The notes beneath the pieces were generated by a model, which worked only from the letters and a program-made list of their open reading frames with translations, was not told the origin of the DNA and did not search any database. A DNA stretch of 64,000 nt from Methylocaldum szegediense (GTDB taxonomy: Bacteria; Pseudomonadota; Gammaproteobacteria; Methylococcales; Methylococcaceae): positions 1,550,001-1,614,000 of the forward strand of contig NZ_OX458333.1 of NCBI RefSeq assembly GCF_949769195.1, written 5' to 3'. The position numbers and the translations under genes are program-made. Shown in pieces: positions 16,872 through 27,375 of this stretch (positions are counted from its first letter, which is position 1; every line of letters begins with the position of its first letter).

Positions 16872-17302
16872 TGGTCCAGTCAATGCTTAAGCTAAGAAAT
16901 AATTGTACATTGTAGTATATAAACTAATTAAACCCACCACCCATTGCCGGTACGGCCTGGTAAAATAGTAAACCCGTGATGAGTAAAATCCCTTCCAACC
17001 CCCGAAACAGCGTTTGCTTGATGGCTTCTCGTCGAGGTTCAGTTACTTTGTTCTCAAACATCTCTATCTCTCCTTGAACCGGATAAACTAATCGGGTTTG
17101 ATAAAGCTAAGCGGGTGCAGTATTTGACGTGTTGCGCCACACTATCCGGTCGCGAATAAAGACTACCCGATGTTGCTCAGTTTTTTCCGCATGCCGAGGA
17201 TGCATCGCCAATGGCTATCCAGGCCCTAAAACGCCGTGACGTCTTTGGTTGGCGCCATGTGCGCCCGAGCAGTCAACGTTTCCAGGAAACGATCGTCTCA
17301 AC

Positions 17303-17840
17303 CAGAACGGTACCGAATGATTCTGTCGATTCGCTTACGCAAGTCTGCTAGCAAGTTTCCGTCTCGACAATGAGACATCTGCTGATTTTTCTGTCAGCCA
17401 TAGCGGATTTTTTTGTCCGTTTTGGCTTACAGAAACGATGACAATATTGCGAGCCAATACCGTGACTTTTTATCGGCCTTCCCGTGCAAATGAGGATGCT
17501 GAACTGTGCCGACGATGTCGAAACCGCGTTCGATCAGTTGGTGGTAGGAAAGGGTCGTGCCGTCGACGAACTCGAGCATGCCGATCACCGAATTCACCTC
17601 AGGATCGTCGGCGTGAAACCCTCGATATGGATCGCTCCGCTTTCCGGCAAATGGATCGCCAACGAGCCCAAACCCAGGCGGAAGTCGGATAGCCCGATCC
17701 CGGTGCCGAAGCTCAAAGCATTGCCGATCGGCCGGCCGCTCCCTGCGGCTTAACGAAGTCGTCGATGCAGTCGATGCTTCTGCTCAGATCAATGGCAAAA
17801 TATTGTCGCTACCGGCGCCGACCAGCTGGTCCCGCCAGGA
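17303..17840 (-). pseudogene. Decayed 3' end of a fourth RTX gene plus the shared downstream segment
   Basis: The region matches 8105-8560. From about 17755 leftward it reads in broken frames PIGNALSFGTGIGLSDFRLGLGS, LAIHLPESGAIHIEGF, a frameshift, then TTLSYHQLIERGFDIVGT and the same foreign tail (VQHPHLHGKADKK...) as the truncated RTX protease. A GAGSDN remnant lies near 17815. Frameshifts and stops make it non-coding. Because the foreign tail is shared, the truncation came before the duplication. A frame (PMAIQALKRRDVFGWRHVRP...) running into 17350 on the plus strand may be the end of the element that caused it; I cannot identify it. Confidence 0.75.
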
Positions 17841-18074
17841 ATTCTGAAGATGGGACCATCACCGGCCTCGCAGCGCCTAAGGGCAGTTCAGCGTCTTCCG
17901 AAATGGAACAATGAGCGGAAATAGAGGCCTTCGATCAGCATCGGCCGGCACCGGCCAGGCGATCTCATCCGCCGCATGAGAGGCAATCTCGGTGGCGTTA
18001 CTGAACGGTGATGTACCGAGGGGGATTAGTTAACGCCGGCAATGGCGTCGGCATCCAGCCCAGCAGGGTACGCA

Positions 18075-18893
18075 TCAGCCCTCTATTCCGTCCGCGTATC
18101 TACACCAATCCCTGGATTTATCACCAAACACGAGAAAGTAAGGATTGAGCAACGACGGTTTGGCGTTATAGCGCAGCGGCTGCCCATGCAAGTCGGTGAC
18201 TTCGCCGCCGGCCTCCTTGACGATGCAATGCGCAGCCGCCGTATCCCACTCCGAGGTGAGGCCGATACGGGGATAGAGATCCGCCGCCCCCTCCGCAACC
18301 CAGCAGAACTTTAGCGAACTGCCGATCGATACGAGTTCATGCTCGCCCAAGCGGCTCAGAAAGACCGCCAACTCTTCTGTCTGGTGAGAGCGGCTACCCA
18401 CTACTCTTAGCGGATAGCGGGCATTTGCCGCGACTTCGATGGTCTGCGGCGACAAGTCGTCGATCTGTTTGTAAGCGCCGCACCCCTCGGCGGCGAAATA
18501 GCAAAGTTTTTTCGCCGGCGCGTATACGACGCCGAGCACCGGTTGATGGCGGTGAATCAAAGCCACGTTAACGGTGAACTCGCCGTTTCGCTTGATAAAC
18601 TCCTTAGTGCCGTCCAGGGGATCGACCAGCCAAAAAGTCTCCCACTCTAACCGCTCTTCGAACGGCAAGCTCTTAGATTCTTCCGAAAGGATTGGATAGG
18701 CCGGACGCAAGGCCGTCAAACCTTCGACCAAGCAGTGATGGGAGGCAAGATCAGCCGCGGTGAGAGGCGAGCTGTCTTCTTTGACGCCCACACGGAAATC
18801 CGATACGTAGATTTCGAGAATGCGCCTCCCAGCCTCCTTGGCGAGAGCGACTACGGACTCGAGAAAGCGGGAGGGTTCTTTTCTAAGGGGCAT
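18075..18893 (-). CDS. cysQ: 3'(2'),5'-bisphosphate nucleotidase CysQ
   Basis: A 272-residue inositol-monophosphatase-fold enzyme that hydrolyses 3'-phosphoadenosine 5'-phosphate, the by-product of sulfate assimilation, to AMP. Metal-binding motifs are visible: E in ILSEES, WLVDPLDGTKEF and the second motif SEWDTAAAH. Family length is about 245-275. The start at 18893 (MPLRKEPSRFLESVV) fits CysQ alignments; longer in-frame extensions run across the divergent nucleotidase gene and are not credible. It borders the RTX island, so it marks the return to core genome. Confidence 0.92.
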   Translation of the reverse strand: MPLRKEPSRFLESVVALAKEAGRRILEIYVSDFRVGVKEDSSPLTAADLASHHCLVEGLTALRPAYPILSEESKSLPFEERLEWETFWLVDPLDGTKEFIKRNGEFTVNVALIHRHQPVLGVVYAPAKKLCYFAAEGCGAYKQIDDLSPQTIEVAANARYPLRVVGSRSHQTEELAVFLSRLGEHELVSIGSSLKFCWVAEGAADLYPRIGLTSEWDTAAAHCIVKEAGGEVTDLHGQPLRYNAKPSLLNPYFLVFGDKSRDWCRYADGIEG

Positions 18894-18980
18894 GGCCTGA
18901 AATCCGCGGCTACTCACTGGATACGCTGAATGGAGAGAATCGAAGAAAATACCTGAAGCGACCGAATAAGATATTAAACC

Positions 18981-19637
18981 ATGATCGACTGGCGAAACAT
19001 CAGCAGCGTGTTTCTCGATATGGACGGCACGCTGTTGGACCTCAATTTCGATAACCATTTCTGGCTCGAATTCGTTCCTCAGCGTTATGCCGAACGGCAC
19101 GGGCTTTCCCTGGCCGAAGCCAAGGCGGAATTGGCGCCAAAATTCAAGGAAACCGAGGGGAAGCTCGAGTGGTACTGCCTGGATTACTGGAGCGATCACT
19201 TGGGCTTGGACATCGCTGGCCTCAAAGCCGAAATTTCGGGATTGATCACGGTCTTGCCCCACGTCACGGAATTCCTCGAGGCGGTGCGCAAGGCCGGGAA
19301 ACGTCTGGTTCTCGTGACCAACGCACATCCCAAGGCCTTGAATCTCAAGTTGGAGCGCACCTGCCTCCATACGTTTTTCGACGAAGTTTTCTCATCGCAT
19401 GCCTTTGGCTTTCCAAAGGAAAGCCCCGGCTTCTGGCAAGCGCTCAGCGTCAAAGAATCGTTTTCCACGGATCGGACACTGCTGGTTGACGACAGTTTGC
19501 CTGTATTACGCGCCGCGCGGGAATTCGGCATCCGCCATGTGGTGGCCGTAAGGAAACCCGATAGTCGTCAGCCTCTAAAGAACATCGTCGAATTCGACGC
19601 TATCGACGACTTTCGGGAGCTCATGCCTCCAGGCTGA
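18981..19637 (+). CDS. yrfG: HAD-family GMP/IMP nucleotidase YrfG
   Basis: 218 residues with all four HAD motifs: DMDGTLLD (motif I), VTNAHPK (II), the Lys in FGFPKESPGF (III) and LLVDDSLPVL (IV). The helical cap between motifs I and II (HFWLEFVPQRYAERHG) is characteristic of YrfG/YjjG-type 5'-nucleotidases, which dephosphorylate GMP and IMP. It is divergent from cysQ with an 87-bp gap that must hold both promoters. Confidence 0.88.
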   Translation: MIDWRNISSVFLDMDGTLLDLNFDNHFWLEFVPQRYAERHGLSLAEAKAELAPKFKETEGKLEWYCLDYWSDHLGLDIAGLKAEISGLITVLPHVTEFLEAVRKAGKRLVLVTNAHPKALNLKLERTCLHTFFDEVFSSHAFGFPKESPGFWQALSVKESFSTDRTLLVDDSLPVLRAAREFGIRHVVAVRKPDSRQPLKNIVEFDAIDDFRELMPPG

Positions 19638-19885
19638 CGTCGATGGCATTGCGGGATCCTCCGGAAGAACATGTTTCAGGAGGACTTCTCACCTCGCCCA
19701 CCGGCTCGCCAAAATTCTCGTGTCCATGGACGGCGATTTACGTACGAATCCTGAGGACTTGAAATTGTTTTCCGTTTAAGCTGAAATGGGCGTATGCAAG
19801 GGAGCACTGCACCGTTCTCACGCGCCGGCCACTGGCGCCCCAATCCCGTTCGATCTTCCCCCGTCAAGACTGTGAGGAGTTCATT

Positions 19886-20212
19886 GTGAGCGAACGTATA
19901 CTTCAGGTTACTGATGCCGAATTCGAGGACAAGGTCCTCAAAGCAAGCGGCCCTGTGCTAGTTGATTTTTGGGCCGAATGGTGCGGCCCCTGCAAAATGC
20001 TTGCTCCGATTCTCGAAGAGGTCGCCGGGGACTATGAGGGTAAGCTGACCGTCGCAAAACTCAATGTCGACGATAATCCGAATACCCCCCAGCGCTACGG
20101 TGTACGCGGAATTCCAACGCTGATTTTGTTCAAGAACGGTGAAGTGGAAGCCACTAAAGTGGGCGCCTTGGCCAAGTCTCAATTGACGGCCTTCCTTGAC
20201 GCCAATCTCTGA
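19886..20212 (+). CDS. trxA: Thioredoxin 1
   Basis: 108 residues, the standard length, with the active site WCGPCK (Cys33 and Cys36) and the conserved cis-proline segment RGIPTLILF. It is the cytoplasmic disulfide reductant used by ribonucleotide reductase, PAPS reductase and others. The start is GTG with GAGGAG 6 nt upstream. It sits ahead of rho, the conserved gammaproteobacterial order. Confidence 0.96.
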   Translation: MSERILQVTDAEFEDKVLKASGPVLVDFWAEWCGPCKMLAPILEEVAGDYEGKLTVAKLNVDDNPNTPQRYGVRGIPTLILFKNGEVEATKVGALAKSQLTAFLDANL

Positions 20213-20388
20213 GCGCTTGGCATGTGCGGGTCGCCACGACTAGACGGCCTCGCACGCCTGTGCTAACGTTTGTGAAAGTCTGTACGTCGTCCTCTTAACC
20301 GGGCCGCTTCTGGCCGTTCTCTCCGAGCTCGTTTCTCGTACGAGCGCAATCCTATTAGCCATTTAAATTCTGCTCTTCATTAACGTCT

Positions 20389-21645
20389 ATGAATCTGACT
20401 GATCTTAAACGCAAACCTGTTTCCGAGCTCATCGAAATCGCCGAATCACTCGACATTGAGGGCGTCGCACGAACGCGCAAGCAGGATTTGATCTTCTCGA
20501 TCCTGAAAAAACAGGCTAAGAGCGGCGAGGACATCTACGGTGACGGCGTACTGGAAATTCTAAGTGACGGATTCGGTTTTCTGCGGTCCGCCGACAGTTC
20601 CTTCTTGGCCGGTCCCGACGATATTTACGTGTCCCCTAGTCAGATTCGTAGATTTAGCTTGCGGACCGGAGACACGATTTCCGGAAAGATTCGTCCACCC
20701 AAGGACAACGAACGCTACTTCGCCATGCTCAAGGTGGAGCAGATCAATTACGAGCCGCCGGAAAACGCCAAGCACAAGATCTTGTTCTCGAACCTCACGC
20801 CGCTTTTTCCGGTCGAGCGCTTGCAACTGGAGCTCGGCAACGGGACCACGGAGGACTTGACTGCTCGCGTCATCGACCTCATCGCGCCAATCGGCAAAGG
20901 CCAGCGCGGCCTGATCGTATCGCCTCCGAAGGCGGGCAAGACCATGATCCTGCAGAACATCGCCCATTCGGTGGCTGAAAAGAACCCGGAATGCTACTTG
21001 ATCGTCCTTCTGATCGACGAGCGCCCGGAAGAAGTCACCGAGATGCAGCGCAGCGTCAAGGGCGAAGTAGTATCCAGCACCTTCGACGAACCGCCAGCAC
21101 GCCACGTGCAGGTCGCCGAAATGGTCTTGGAAAAGGCCAAGCGACTGGTCGAGCACAAGCGCGACGTCATCATTCTGCTCGACTCGATCACGCGCCTCGC
21201 CCGAGCGTACAATACCGTGATCCCGTCGTCCGGCAAGGTGTTGACCGGCGGTGTCGACGCCAACGCCCTGGAGCGGCCCAAGCGCTTCTTCGGCGCTGCC
21301 CGAAACATCGAGGAAGGCGGCAGCCTAACGATCATCGCAACCGCCCTCATCGATACTGGATCACGCATGGATGAAGTGATTTACGAAGAATTCAAGGGCA
21401 CCGGCAATATGGAATTGCACCTCGAACGTAAAATCGCCGAAAAACGCATTTATCCAGCCATCAACATCAACCGGTCTGGTACTCGCCGCGAGGAATACAT
21501 TGTCCCGCCGGACGAGCTGCAAAAATGCTGGATCCTGCGAAAAATTCTGCAACCCATGGACGAAATGGCAGCCAGCGAATTCCTGCTGGGCAAGCTGAAG
21601 GACACCAAGACGAACGCCGAGTTCTTCGAAATGATGAAGCGGTGA
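20389..21645 (+). CDS. rho: Transcription termination factor Rho
   Basis: 418 residues, typical length. The N-terminal helical part and cold-shock-like RNA-binding domain (GFGFLR near 62-66) are followed by the RecA-like ATPase: Walker A PPKAGKT (about 179-185), Walker [17 protein letters not shown], and Q-loop/R-loop residues in the C-terminal half ([10 protein letters not shown]). Rho is a hexameric RNA translocase that ends transcription. The 176-bp leader after trxA has no clear intrinsic terminator; rho leaders are commonly autoregulated. Confidence 0.97.
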   Translation: MNLTDLKRKPVSELIEIAESLDIEGVARTRKQDLIFSILKKQAKSGEDIYGDGVLEILSDGFGFLRSADSSFLAGPDDIYVSPSQIRRFSLRTGDTISGKIRPPKDNERYFAMLKVEQINYEPPENAKHKILFSNLTPLFPVERLQLELGNGTTEDLTARVIDLIAPIGKGQRGLIVSPPKAGKTMILQNIAHSVAEKNPECYLIVLLIDERPEEVTEMQRSVKGEVVSSTFDEPPARHVQVAEMVLEKAKRLVEHKRDVIILLDSITRLARAYNTVIPSSGKVLTGGVDANALERPKRFFGAARNIEEGGSLTIIATALIDTGSRMDEVIYEEFKGTGNMELHLERKIAEKRIYPAININRSGTRREEYIVPPDELQKCWILRKILQPMDEMAASEFLLGKLKDTKTNAEFFEMMKR

Positions 21646-21922
21646 CGGACTGCAAGCAGGCCTTCACTAATGATCCGGACCCGCTCGGTTCGCCAAAACG
21701 GCAATAACCACTCCAACAGACCCAAAACGTTTTTCAAGAGGACTGAGGCGACTTGAGTCGTCTCGACCACGGCTAACAAATGCTTTCTGCATAGAGTGTT
21801 GCAGATGAGCGCTGAAAAGCGCCGGAAGAGTCTGATGGGTCCCGACTGTCCATGACTTCCCGATCTCATCGGTCAGCTTTGGACATCGTACACTCGGTCA
21901 GGGCGGGTGGTCGGCGCCAGGG

Positions 21923-23530
21923 TCACCCTTTAGAAGAGTCGCGCGCTTCGCCGACTGTCTGAAGTTCCAGGCTGAGTGCCGTGTACGTGTCGTCTTCGGC
22001 TTCCAGGTCGATTCTTTCCAAAATGCTTTTTGGAAGCCGTTTATTCACCTTAGCTCCGAGCTCAACGAAACTTTCGGCTTGTCGGATCAAGTTACCGCGC
22101 CCGCGGGTCAATTTGTTCATCGCGTCTTCGTAGGCTTTGTGGGCATTGCCGAGTTGGGTGCCCAGCTTTTCCAAGTCTTCCACGAATCCACGCAATTTGT
22201 CGTAAATTGCGCCTGCTTTGTCGGCGATCAGTTTTGCGTTTTCGTTTCGGCGCTCGTAGCGCCAGATGTTTTCTATCGTGCGCAGCGTCGCGAGGAGTGT
22301 GGTCGGCGTCACCACGACGATATTGCTGGCAAACGCATCTGAAAACAGCTTGTCGTCGTGCTGGAATGCCAGCATGAACGCTGACTCGATCGGCATGAAC
22401 AGCAGAATGAAATCGAGTGAGCGTAACCCGATCAAGCTGGAATAGTCTTTCTGCGCCAAGGTTTTGATATGGTTGCGTACCGCCTGAACATGCTCGCGTA
22501 CCGCGAGTTCCCGCTCGGGTCCGTCGTCCAAGGCGCAGCAGCGTTCATACGCAACCAGGGAAACCTTGGAATCGATGATGATGTCCTTTCCCTCCGGCAA
22601 ATGCACGATGACATCGGGCCTAAACAAACGATTGTCGCCGTCGCGGTACCCGCCTTGGGTCTCGTATTCGATACCTTTGCGCAACCCCGACTGCTCCAGA
22701 ACGCGCTCCAAAATCAACTCGCCCCACGCGCCTTGCAGTTTCTTGTCCCCTTTCAGGGCGCGCGTCAAATTGACCGCTTCCTGATTGATGCGCTGAGTTT
22801 GCTGGCGCAGACTCTCAAGTTCCTGCCGCAGCGACGCCCTATCTTTGGCGTCGTGGAGGTGCATTTCATCCACCTTCTTGCGGAAGTCTTGAAGTTGTTC
22901 GCGAAACGGGCTCAATAGGCCATCCAGTTGATTCTTGTTCTGTTCGGTGAACTTCCGTGTCTTTTCTTCTAGGATTTTTTGCGCCAGAGTCTCGAATTGC
23001 GCAAACAGTTGAACTTCCGCGTTACGGAGCAGTGCCAGCTTTTCTTCCGTGTTCTGCCTTTCATTCTCCAAACGTGTCTTGAGTTCCGCGACTTCGGTAC
23101 GCAAGGATTGGAGTTGCTCATTTCTTTCCGCTAATTCCGCCTCCAGTACAGGCACTCGCGCCGTCTGCTGTTCGAATGCGGTACGACGGGCGATCTGCTC
23201 CTGCAAGTCACGGTGCATTTCCGCGACAGTTTGCAAATGGGATTTGATCTCGCTTTCCAGCAGCGGGATTCGGGCAGCTTTTTCGTCGGCGACGGCCAGC
23301 TTGGCGTTCAGTGAAAAAACTTGAGCTTGCCCAGCAGCCAGTTCCTCGCTCAACTGAGCAATACGCTCCGCTTGCTGTTCAGCCGATCGCCGACACAACT
23401 CCGGATGATGTCCCCGGTGGCGCAGAGCGCTGACCAACCATCCTACAGCGAGACCGATAGCCAAGCCGGCGGCCAGCGCGATAGACGGCGAAAGCTTGTC
23501 AAAATCGGCTACCCAAATTGCTTTTTCCAT
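21923..23530 (-). CDS. rmuC: DNA recombination protein RmuC
   Basis: 535 residues with an N-terminal membrane segment (SIALAAGLAIGLAVGWLVSAL), a long coiled coil (about 50-215, rich in Glu/Gln/Leu/Arg), then the RmuC nuclease-like core (GAWGELILERVLEQSGLRKG, FRPDVIVHLPEGKDIIIDSKVSL). RmuC limits inversions at short inverted repeats in E. coli. It is the last gene of a minus-strand run and starts 29 bp after the DedA/LssY gene. Confidence 0.93.
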   Translation of the reverse strand: MEKAIWVADFDKLSPSIALAAGLAIGLAVGWLVSALRHRGHHPELCRRSAEQQAERIAQLSEELAAGQAQVFSLNAKLAVADEKAARIPLLESEIKSHLQTVAEMHRDLQEQIARRTAFEQQTARVPVLEAELAERNEQLQSLRTEVAELKTRLENERQNTEEKLALLRNAEVQLFAQFETLAQKILEEKTRKFTEQNKNQLDGLLSPFREQLQDFRKKVDEMHLHDAKDRASLRQELESLRQQTQRINQEAVNLTRALKGDKKLQGAWGELILERVLEQSGLRKGIEYETQGGYRDGDNRLFRPDVIVHLPEGKDIIIDSKVSLVAYERCCALDDGPERELAVREHVQAVRNHIKTLAQKDYSSLIGLRSLDFILLFMPIESAFMLAFQHDDKLFSDAFASNIVVVTPTTLLATLRTIENIWRYERRNENAKLIADKAGAIYDKLRGFVEDLEKLGTQLGNAHKAYEDAMNKLTRGRGNLIRQAESFVELGAKVNKRLPKSILERIDLEAEDDTYTALSLELQTVGEARDSSKG

Positions 23531-23559
23531 CTGTTTGATGTCTCCGGAACGCTCGGCAA

Positions 23560-25461
23560 CTACGGAGGAAGCAATACCACGGTCTGGCCGCTCTCATTGA
23601 CCCGCAACACGAGCTGACGAAGTGGCCGAAGCTCCTCGCTAAGGATTTCGAGCGCCTCTGCACCGTTTGTGGCTTCTTCCGAGAATTTCAGAATGCCGAG
23701 GAAATTGCGCTCCTCCAGGAAGGCAACGCTTCCTAGCCAGATCGGAATGGCTCCCGGCTGTAACTGCTGTCCGCTAGGCCAGAAACGGACAATCAGCCAA
23801 CGCCCTTCGCCATTGGATTTGATCATGCGCAAAGCATCCACATCGATTTGATTGAAATGAGGCAAGACCGGCAAATTCGAGATTTCCGTCTGCGGATTCA
23901 GAAAATGTAGTGCTTGGGTCGGCGTCAACGGCCGCGGCTCTTGCCAGCCGAGTTTGACCAACTCGGAACGGATCGTGTCGATCGACGAGGCCCATTGAAT
24001 GCACAATGGCTGTTCGGGTCGCCCGACCGTTTTCACTCGATAGGCCGGCAAGAACCGCCAGCCTTGTTCCAGCCATTGTTCCTGGTCCACGCTCAACAGC
24101 GGCCGCCGGTAAGAAAATTCTTCGACCGAGTGGCTGTACCAAGCAAACACTCCTATCCCAAGCAAGCAAGCCATCGCTATCGAAGTTAAACCTGCTATCG
24201 GCGCATCGCCGTCCCGGTGGCGCCGGTAAGCTACGCCCAACAGGATCAGCCAGAACAGAACGAACGATAAGGTGAAACACACCGCGAGAAATTCGCCTGT
24301 ATCCGCATAAACGCGAGCAAAAGCGATGACGATGACAAGCAGGGTCGCACCGGAATAGATCAGCCAGCGCCAACGTGGCGTCGCACTATCGGCGGTCAGT
24401 ACGGCGGTAAAGCCGTATACCACGCCGCCGTTCAGCACATGGCTGTCGATCAGCGGATTGTCCGCGACATAGCGGCAGGCCGTTCCGACAGTCAAGGCGA
24501 AAACCAAAGCCCACAGAAAATGTGCCCCGGCGACGCTTTGCTTACGGAACAACAGCCAGCCGAGCACGGCCGTCGAAAAAACCATAACAGCCGTGGTCTC
24601 GCCTAATTCCTCGAAGACGATCAAGGCATAATCGGACCAGGGCGTCCGCCAGGCTTCCAGGGACACAGGGACCAGGTCGGCCGGGACGAAATAACAGACC
24701 AACAAGGCCGCCACGCCCAAGATGGCAGCCCACACGGCTAGACCGGCGTAATCGCGCTGCTCAGGGTCGATCAAAGGCGCGGTGAGGCGTCCGAGGAGCG
24801 GGTGCTCCCGGCTAAGATCAAACGTCGCAAGGATGAGCTGGTGAGCGCGTGGCTGGAAGTAAAGATAGAGATGCTTGCTCAGCCAGGCCCCGAACCATAG
24901 GACCACGAGCAAGGCGATCAACAGACCCGCCAAACGTCCGGTAACTTTCGTAGCGAGTTCGAGCGACGCGCCGAAGGCCATGCCCGGCAACAAGTACGCT
25001 GGCCCCCAAAGTATGGCGGACAATACGTTGATGTAAACGAATTTCCGCGCCGGCATGGCCAACATGCCCGCGACCAGCGGAATAACCGCGCGAATCGGGC
25101 CGACGAAGCGCCCGAACAATACGCTGCGCCCCCCATAGCGGTGAAAATAATCCACCCCGCGGGCTATCATCCCTGGGTACCGCGTGAACGGCCACAGCGA
25201 TAACACCCGATCTCGGTAGCGCCAACCCAGCCAGAAGCTGATTCCGTCGCCCACTACCGCGCCGGCGATCGCGTAGGCGCAAATCGGGGCGAAGCTGAGC
25301 GCTCCCGCGCCAACCAGCGCGCCGGCCGCGAACATCATGGCGACGCCGGGTATCAACAGCCCCACGATCGCCAACGACTCCGCCATAGCGATCAGGAAGA
25401 CAGCCAGGCCGGCATAGTGAGGATGCAGCGCGATCCACGCGTAAACGGTTTCAAAGCTCAA
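23560..25461 (-). CDS. DedA-family / LssY C-terminal domain membrane protein
   Basis: A 633-residue fusion. Residues about 1-200 are a DedA (SNARE-associated) domain with the conserved FxGRFxGPxR motif ([18 protein letters not shown]) and re-entrant hydrophobic segments. A PAP2-like multispan section follows (about 240-440). The soluble C-terminal ~180 residues match the LssY C-terminal domain ([13 protein letters not shown]). Related proteins act in lipid or undecaprenyl-phosphate transport and dephosphorylation. The start is TTG overlapping the hemL stop (TTGA); the next ATG is too far into the first helix. Translational coupling to hemL is likely. Confidence 0.87.
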   Translation of the reverse strand: MSFETVYAWIALHPHYAGLAVFLIAMAESLAIVGLLIPGVAMMFAAGALVGAGALSFAPICAYAIAGAVVGDGISFWLGWRYRDRVLSLWPFTRYPGMIARGVDYFHRYGGRSVLFGRFVGPIRAVIPLVAGMLAMPARKFVYINVLSAILWGPAYLLPGMAFGASLELATKVTGRLAGLLIALLVVLWFGAWLSKHLYLYFQPRAHQLILATFDLSREHPLLGRLTAPLIDPEQRDYAGLAVWAAILGVAALLVCYFVPADLVPVSLEAWRTPWSDYALIVFEELGETTAVMVFSTAVLGWLLFRKQSVAGAHFLWALVFALTVGTACRYVADNPLIDSHVLNGGVVYGFTAVLTADSATPRWRWLIYSGATLLVIVIAFARVYADTGEFLAVCFTLSFVLFWLILLGVAYRRHRDGDAPIAGLTSIAMACLLGIGVFAWYSHSVEEFSYRRPLLSVDQEQWLEQGWRFLPAYRVKTVGRPEQPLCIQWASSIDTIRSELVKLGWQEPRPLTPTQALHFLNPQTEISNLPVLPHFNQIDVDALRMIKSNGEGRWLIVRFWPSGQQLQPGAIPIWLGSVAFLEERNFLGILKFSEEATNGAEALEILSEELRPLRQLVLRVNESGQTVVLLPP

Positions 25462-26738
25462 AGTCGGTTGAAAACGCGCTCCGCCGCCCGCAGCGTTTGA
25501 TCCAAAACTTCGAAATCATGGGCAGCCGAAACAAATCCAGCCTCGAACGCGGAAGGCGCGAGATAAACGCCCTCGTCGAGCATGCCATGGAAAAAGCGCT
25601 TGAAGCGCTCCTGATCGCAGCCCATGACTTGTCCGAAGCTTTCGACGACAGGCTCGTTGGTGAAAAAGAGGCCGAACATGCCGCCGACTTGGTTGGTTGT
25701 AAACGGGATACCGGCTTTCGAAGCCCTTTCTCGAAGCCCAACTACGAGATAGCGCGTTTTTTCGCTCAGACTTTCGAAAAAGCCGGGAACGGAAATCAAT
25801 TCCAGAGTCTTTAATCCCGCCGCCATGGCGACCGGATTACCGGACAAAGTCCCGGCCTGATAAACGGGACCGAGCGGAGCCAATTGTTCCATGATGTCAC
25901 GCCGTCCGCCGAAAGCGCCAACCGGCATGCCGCCGCCGATAACTTTGCCGAGCGTGGTCAAATCGGGCGAGATGCCGTAATGTGCCTGGGCTCCCCCGAG
26001 CGCGACGCGGAATCCGGTCATCACTTCATCGAAGATCAGTAGCGATCCGTGAGCATCGCAAACCTCCCGAAGCGTCTCTAAGAACCCCGGTTTCGGAAGC
26101 ACGCAGTTCATGTTGCCGGCTACCGGCTCCACGATAATGCAGGCGATCTCGTCACCCAAGCGCGCAAACACTTCGCGCACGCCGTCGCTGTCGTTGAAAG
26201 AAAGCGTAATCGTATGTTCGGCCAGAGAAGCCGGAACCCCGGGCGAACTCGGTACGCCCAGCGTCAACGCGCCGGAACCGGCTTTGACCAGTAGAGAGTC
26301 CGAATGGCCGTGATAGCAACCTTCGAACTTGACGATCTTGTCTCGGCCCGTATAACCGCGCGCCAGTCGGATGGCGCTCATGGTCGCCTCGGTGCCGGAA
26401 TTCACCATGCGCACCATGTCCAAGGACGGCACCAGCTCGCACAATTTTTTCGCCATCGCGGTTTCGATGGGCGTGGGGGCGCCGTAGCTGAGACCGCGAT
26501 CCACGGCTTCGTGTACGGCCTTCAAGACTTCCGGATGGGCGTGCCCGACCACCATGGGTCCCCAGGAGCCGACATAATCGATGTAGCGGCGTTCGTCCGC
26601 ACCGAAAAGATAAGGTCCTTCCGCGCGTTCCACGAAAACCGGAGTTCCGCCGACGCCTTTGAAGGCACGAACCGGTGAATTTACGCCGCCCGGAATATAG
26701 GTTTGAGCTTCCGCTAACAAAGCGGACATATCGGCCAT
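25458..26738 (-). CDS. hemL: Glutamate-1-semialdehyde 2,1-aminomutase
   Basis: 426 residues, the usual size. This PLP enzyme converts glutamate-1-semialdehyde to 5-aminolevulinate in C5 tetrapyrrole synthesis. Visible motifs are [15 protein letters not shown] at the N-terminus, [19 protein letters not shown], and the PLP lysine in [18 protein letters not shown]. It precedes the DedA/LssY gene with overlapping stop and start and follows dcd by 69 bp on the same strand. Confidence 0.96.
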   Translation of the reverse strand: MADMSALLAEAQTYIPGGVNSPVRAFKGVGGTPVFVERAEGPYLFGADERRYIDYVGSWGPMVVGHAHPEVLKAVHEAVDRGLSYGAPTPIETAMAKKLCELVPSLDMVRMVNSGTEATMSAIRLARGYTGRDKIVKFEGCYHGHSDSLLVKAGSGALTLGVPSSPGVPASLAEHTITLSFNDSDGVREVFARLGDEIACIIVEPVAGNMNCVLPKPGFLETLREVCDAHGSLLIFDEVMTGFRVALGGAQAHYGISPDLTTLGKVIGGGMPVGAFGGRRDIMEQLAPLGPVYQAGTLSGNPVAMAAGLKTLELISVPGFFESLSEKTRYLVVGLRERASKAGIPFTTNQVGGMFGLFFTNEPVVESFGQVMGCDQERFKRFFHGMLDEGVYLAPSAFEAGFVSAAHDFEVLDQTLRAAERVFNRL

Positions 26739-26807
26739 AGTCTTAACTCTCGATCAACTCAAGGAATCTCTGTATGGGAAACGATCGTCGTACCCGTTCG
26801 TTATTCG

Positions 26808-27374
26808 CTAGGTCTTAGGCAGGGTCACGCCCGTCTGTCCCTGATATTTCCCGCCACGATCTTTGTAGGACACTTCGCAGATCTCGTCGGCGCCGATGAA
26901 TAACACCTGCGCCACCCCTTCGTTGGCGTAGATCTTGGCGGGCAGCGGCGTGGTATTGGAAAACTCGAGGGTCACATGCCCCTCCCACTCCGGTTCCAAA
27001 GGCGTTACGTTGACGATGATTCCGCAGCGGGCGTAAGTCGATTTCCCGAGACAGATGGTCAGCACATCGCGCGGAATCCGGAAATATTCGACGGTTCTCG
27101 CCAAAGCGAAGGAATTAGGCGGGATGATGCACACATCCGAGATGACATCGACGAAGCTGTTTTCGTCGAAGTTCTTCGGATCCACGATCGCGGAATTGAT
27201 GTTGGTGAAAATCTTGAACTCGTTCGAGCACCGGATGTCGTAGCCGTAACTCGAGGTGCCATAGGAGATGACCCGGGTATTCTCCACTTCCCTCACTTGC
27301 CGGGGCTCGTAGGGCTCGATCATCCCATATTCTTCCGCCATACGGCGGATCCAGCGGTCTGACTTGATGCCCAT
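26808..27374 (-). CDS. dcd: dCTP deaminase
   Basis: 188 residues, exactly the family length, from the ATG at 27374 ([19 protein letters not shown]). The enzyme deaminates dCTP to dUTP for thymidylate synthesis. Signature stretches are [12 protein letters not shown], the SxxARxG-type site in [28 protein letters not shown] (read in two parts), and GVAQVLF. An upstream in-frame extension reads into apbC and is rejected. It begins 1 nt after the apbC stop, so the two are in one transcript. Confidence 0.96.
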   Translation of the reverse strand: MGIKSDRWIRRMAEEYGMIEPYEPRQVREVENTRVISYGTSSYGYDIRCSNEFKIFTNINSAIVDPKNFDENSFVDVISDVCIIPPNSFALARTVEYFRIPRDVLTICLGKSTYARCGIIVNVTPLEPEWEGHVTLEFSNTTPLPAKIYANEGVAQVLFIGADEICEVSYKDRGGKYQGQTGVTLPKT

Positions 27375-27375
27375 G

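Larger units (their letters stand above)
16132..16941 (-). mobile_element. IS1-family insertion sequence (810 bp)
   Basis: The terminal inverted repeats begin GGTGGTGG on both ends. An 8-bp target duplication, CATTGCCG, lies at 16124-16131 and 16942-16949. Size, two overlapping frames with a slippery A-run and 8-bp duplication are all typical of IS1. It sits inside paralog 3 just after the signal-peptide region. The intact duplication shows it has not recombined since insertion. Confidence 0.88.
14647..17061 (-). pseudogene. Small exported protein, paralog 3: interrupted by two insertion sequences and a stop
   Basis: The gene starts at ATG 17061 (AAGGAG upstream; MFENKVTEPRREAIKQ, signal peptide ending VPAM). 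It is interrupted at 16941-16132 by an IS1-family element. It resumes KEPEPLFEL, meets an in-frame TAA where the paralog has Gln (SFG*PVFVIKV), and continues KVKIRDEWRQHV to RMRIDN. It is interrupted again at 15805-14770 by ISL2-like copy B, and ends WIDIDQGICF...ISELPEGFEY TAA at 14647. Both insertions keep their target duplications (CATTGCCG and AAT), so excising them in silico restores the frame apart from the nonsense codon. Three lesions in one small gene point to strong relaxation of selection. Confidence 0.85.

Noticed and set aside
18894-19370. N-terminal extension of CysQ by about 159 codons
   Set aside because: It runs antisense across the YrfG nucleotidase gene and has no family similarity; the ATG at 18893 gives the normal length.
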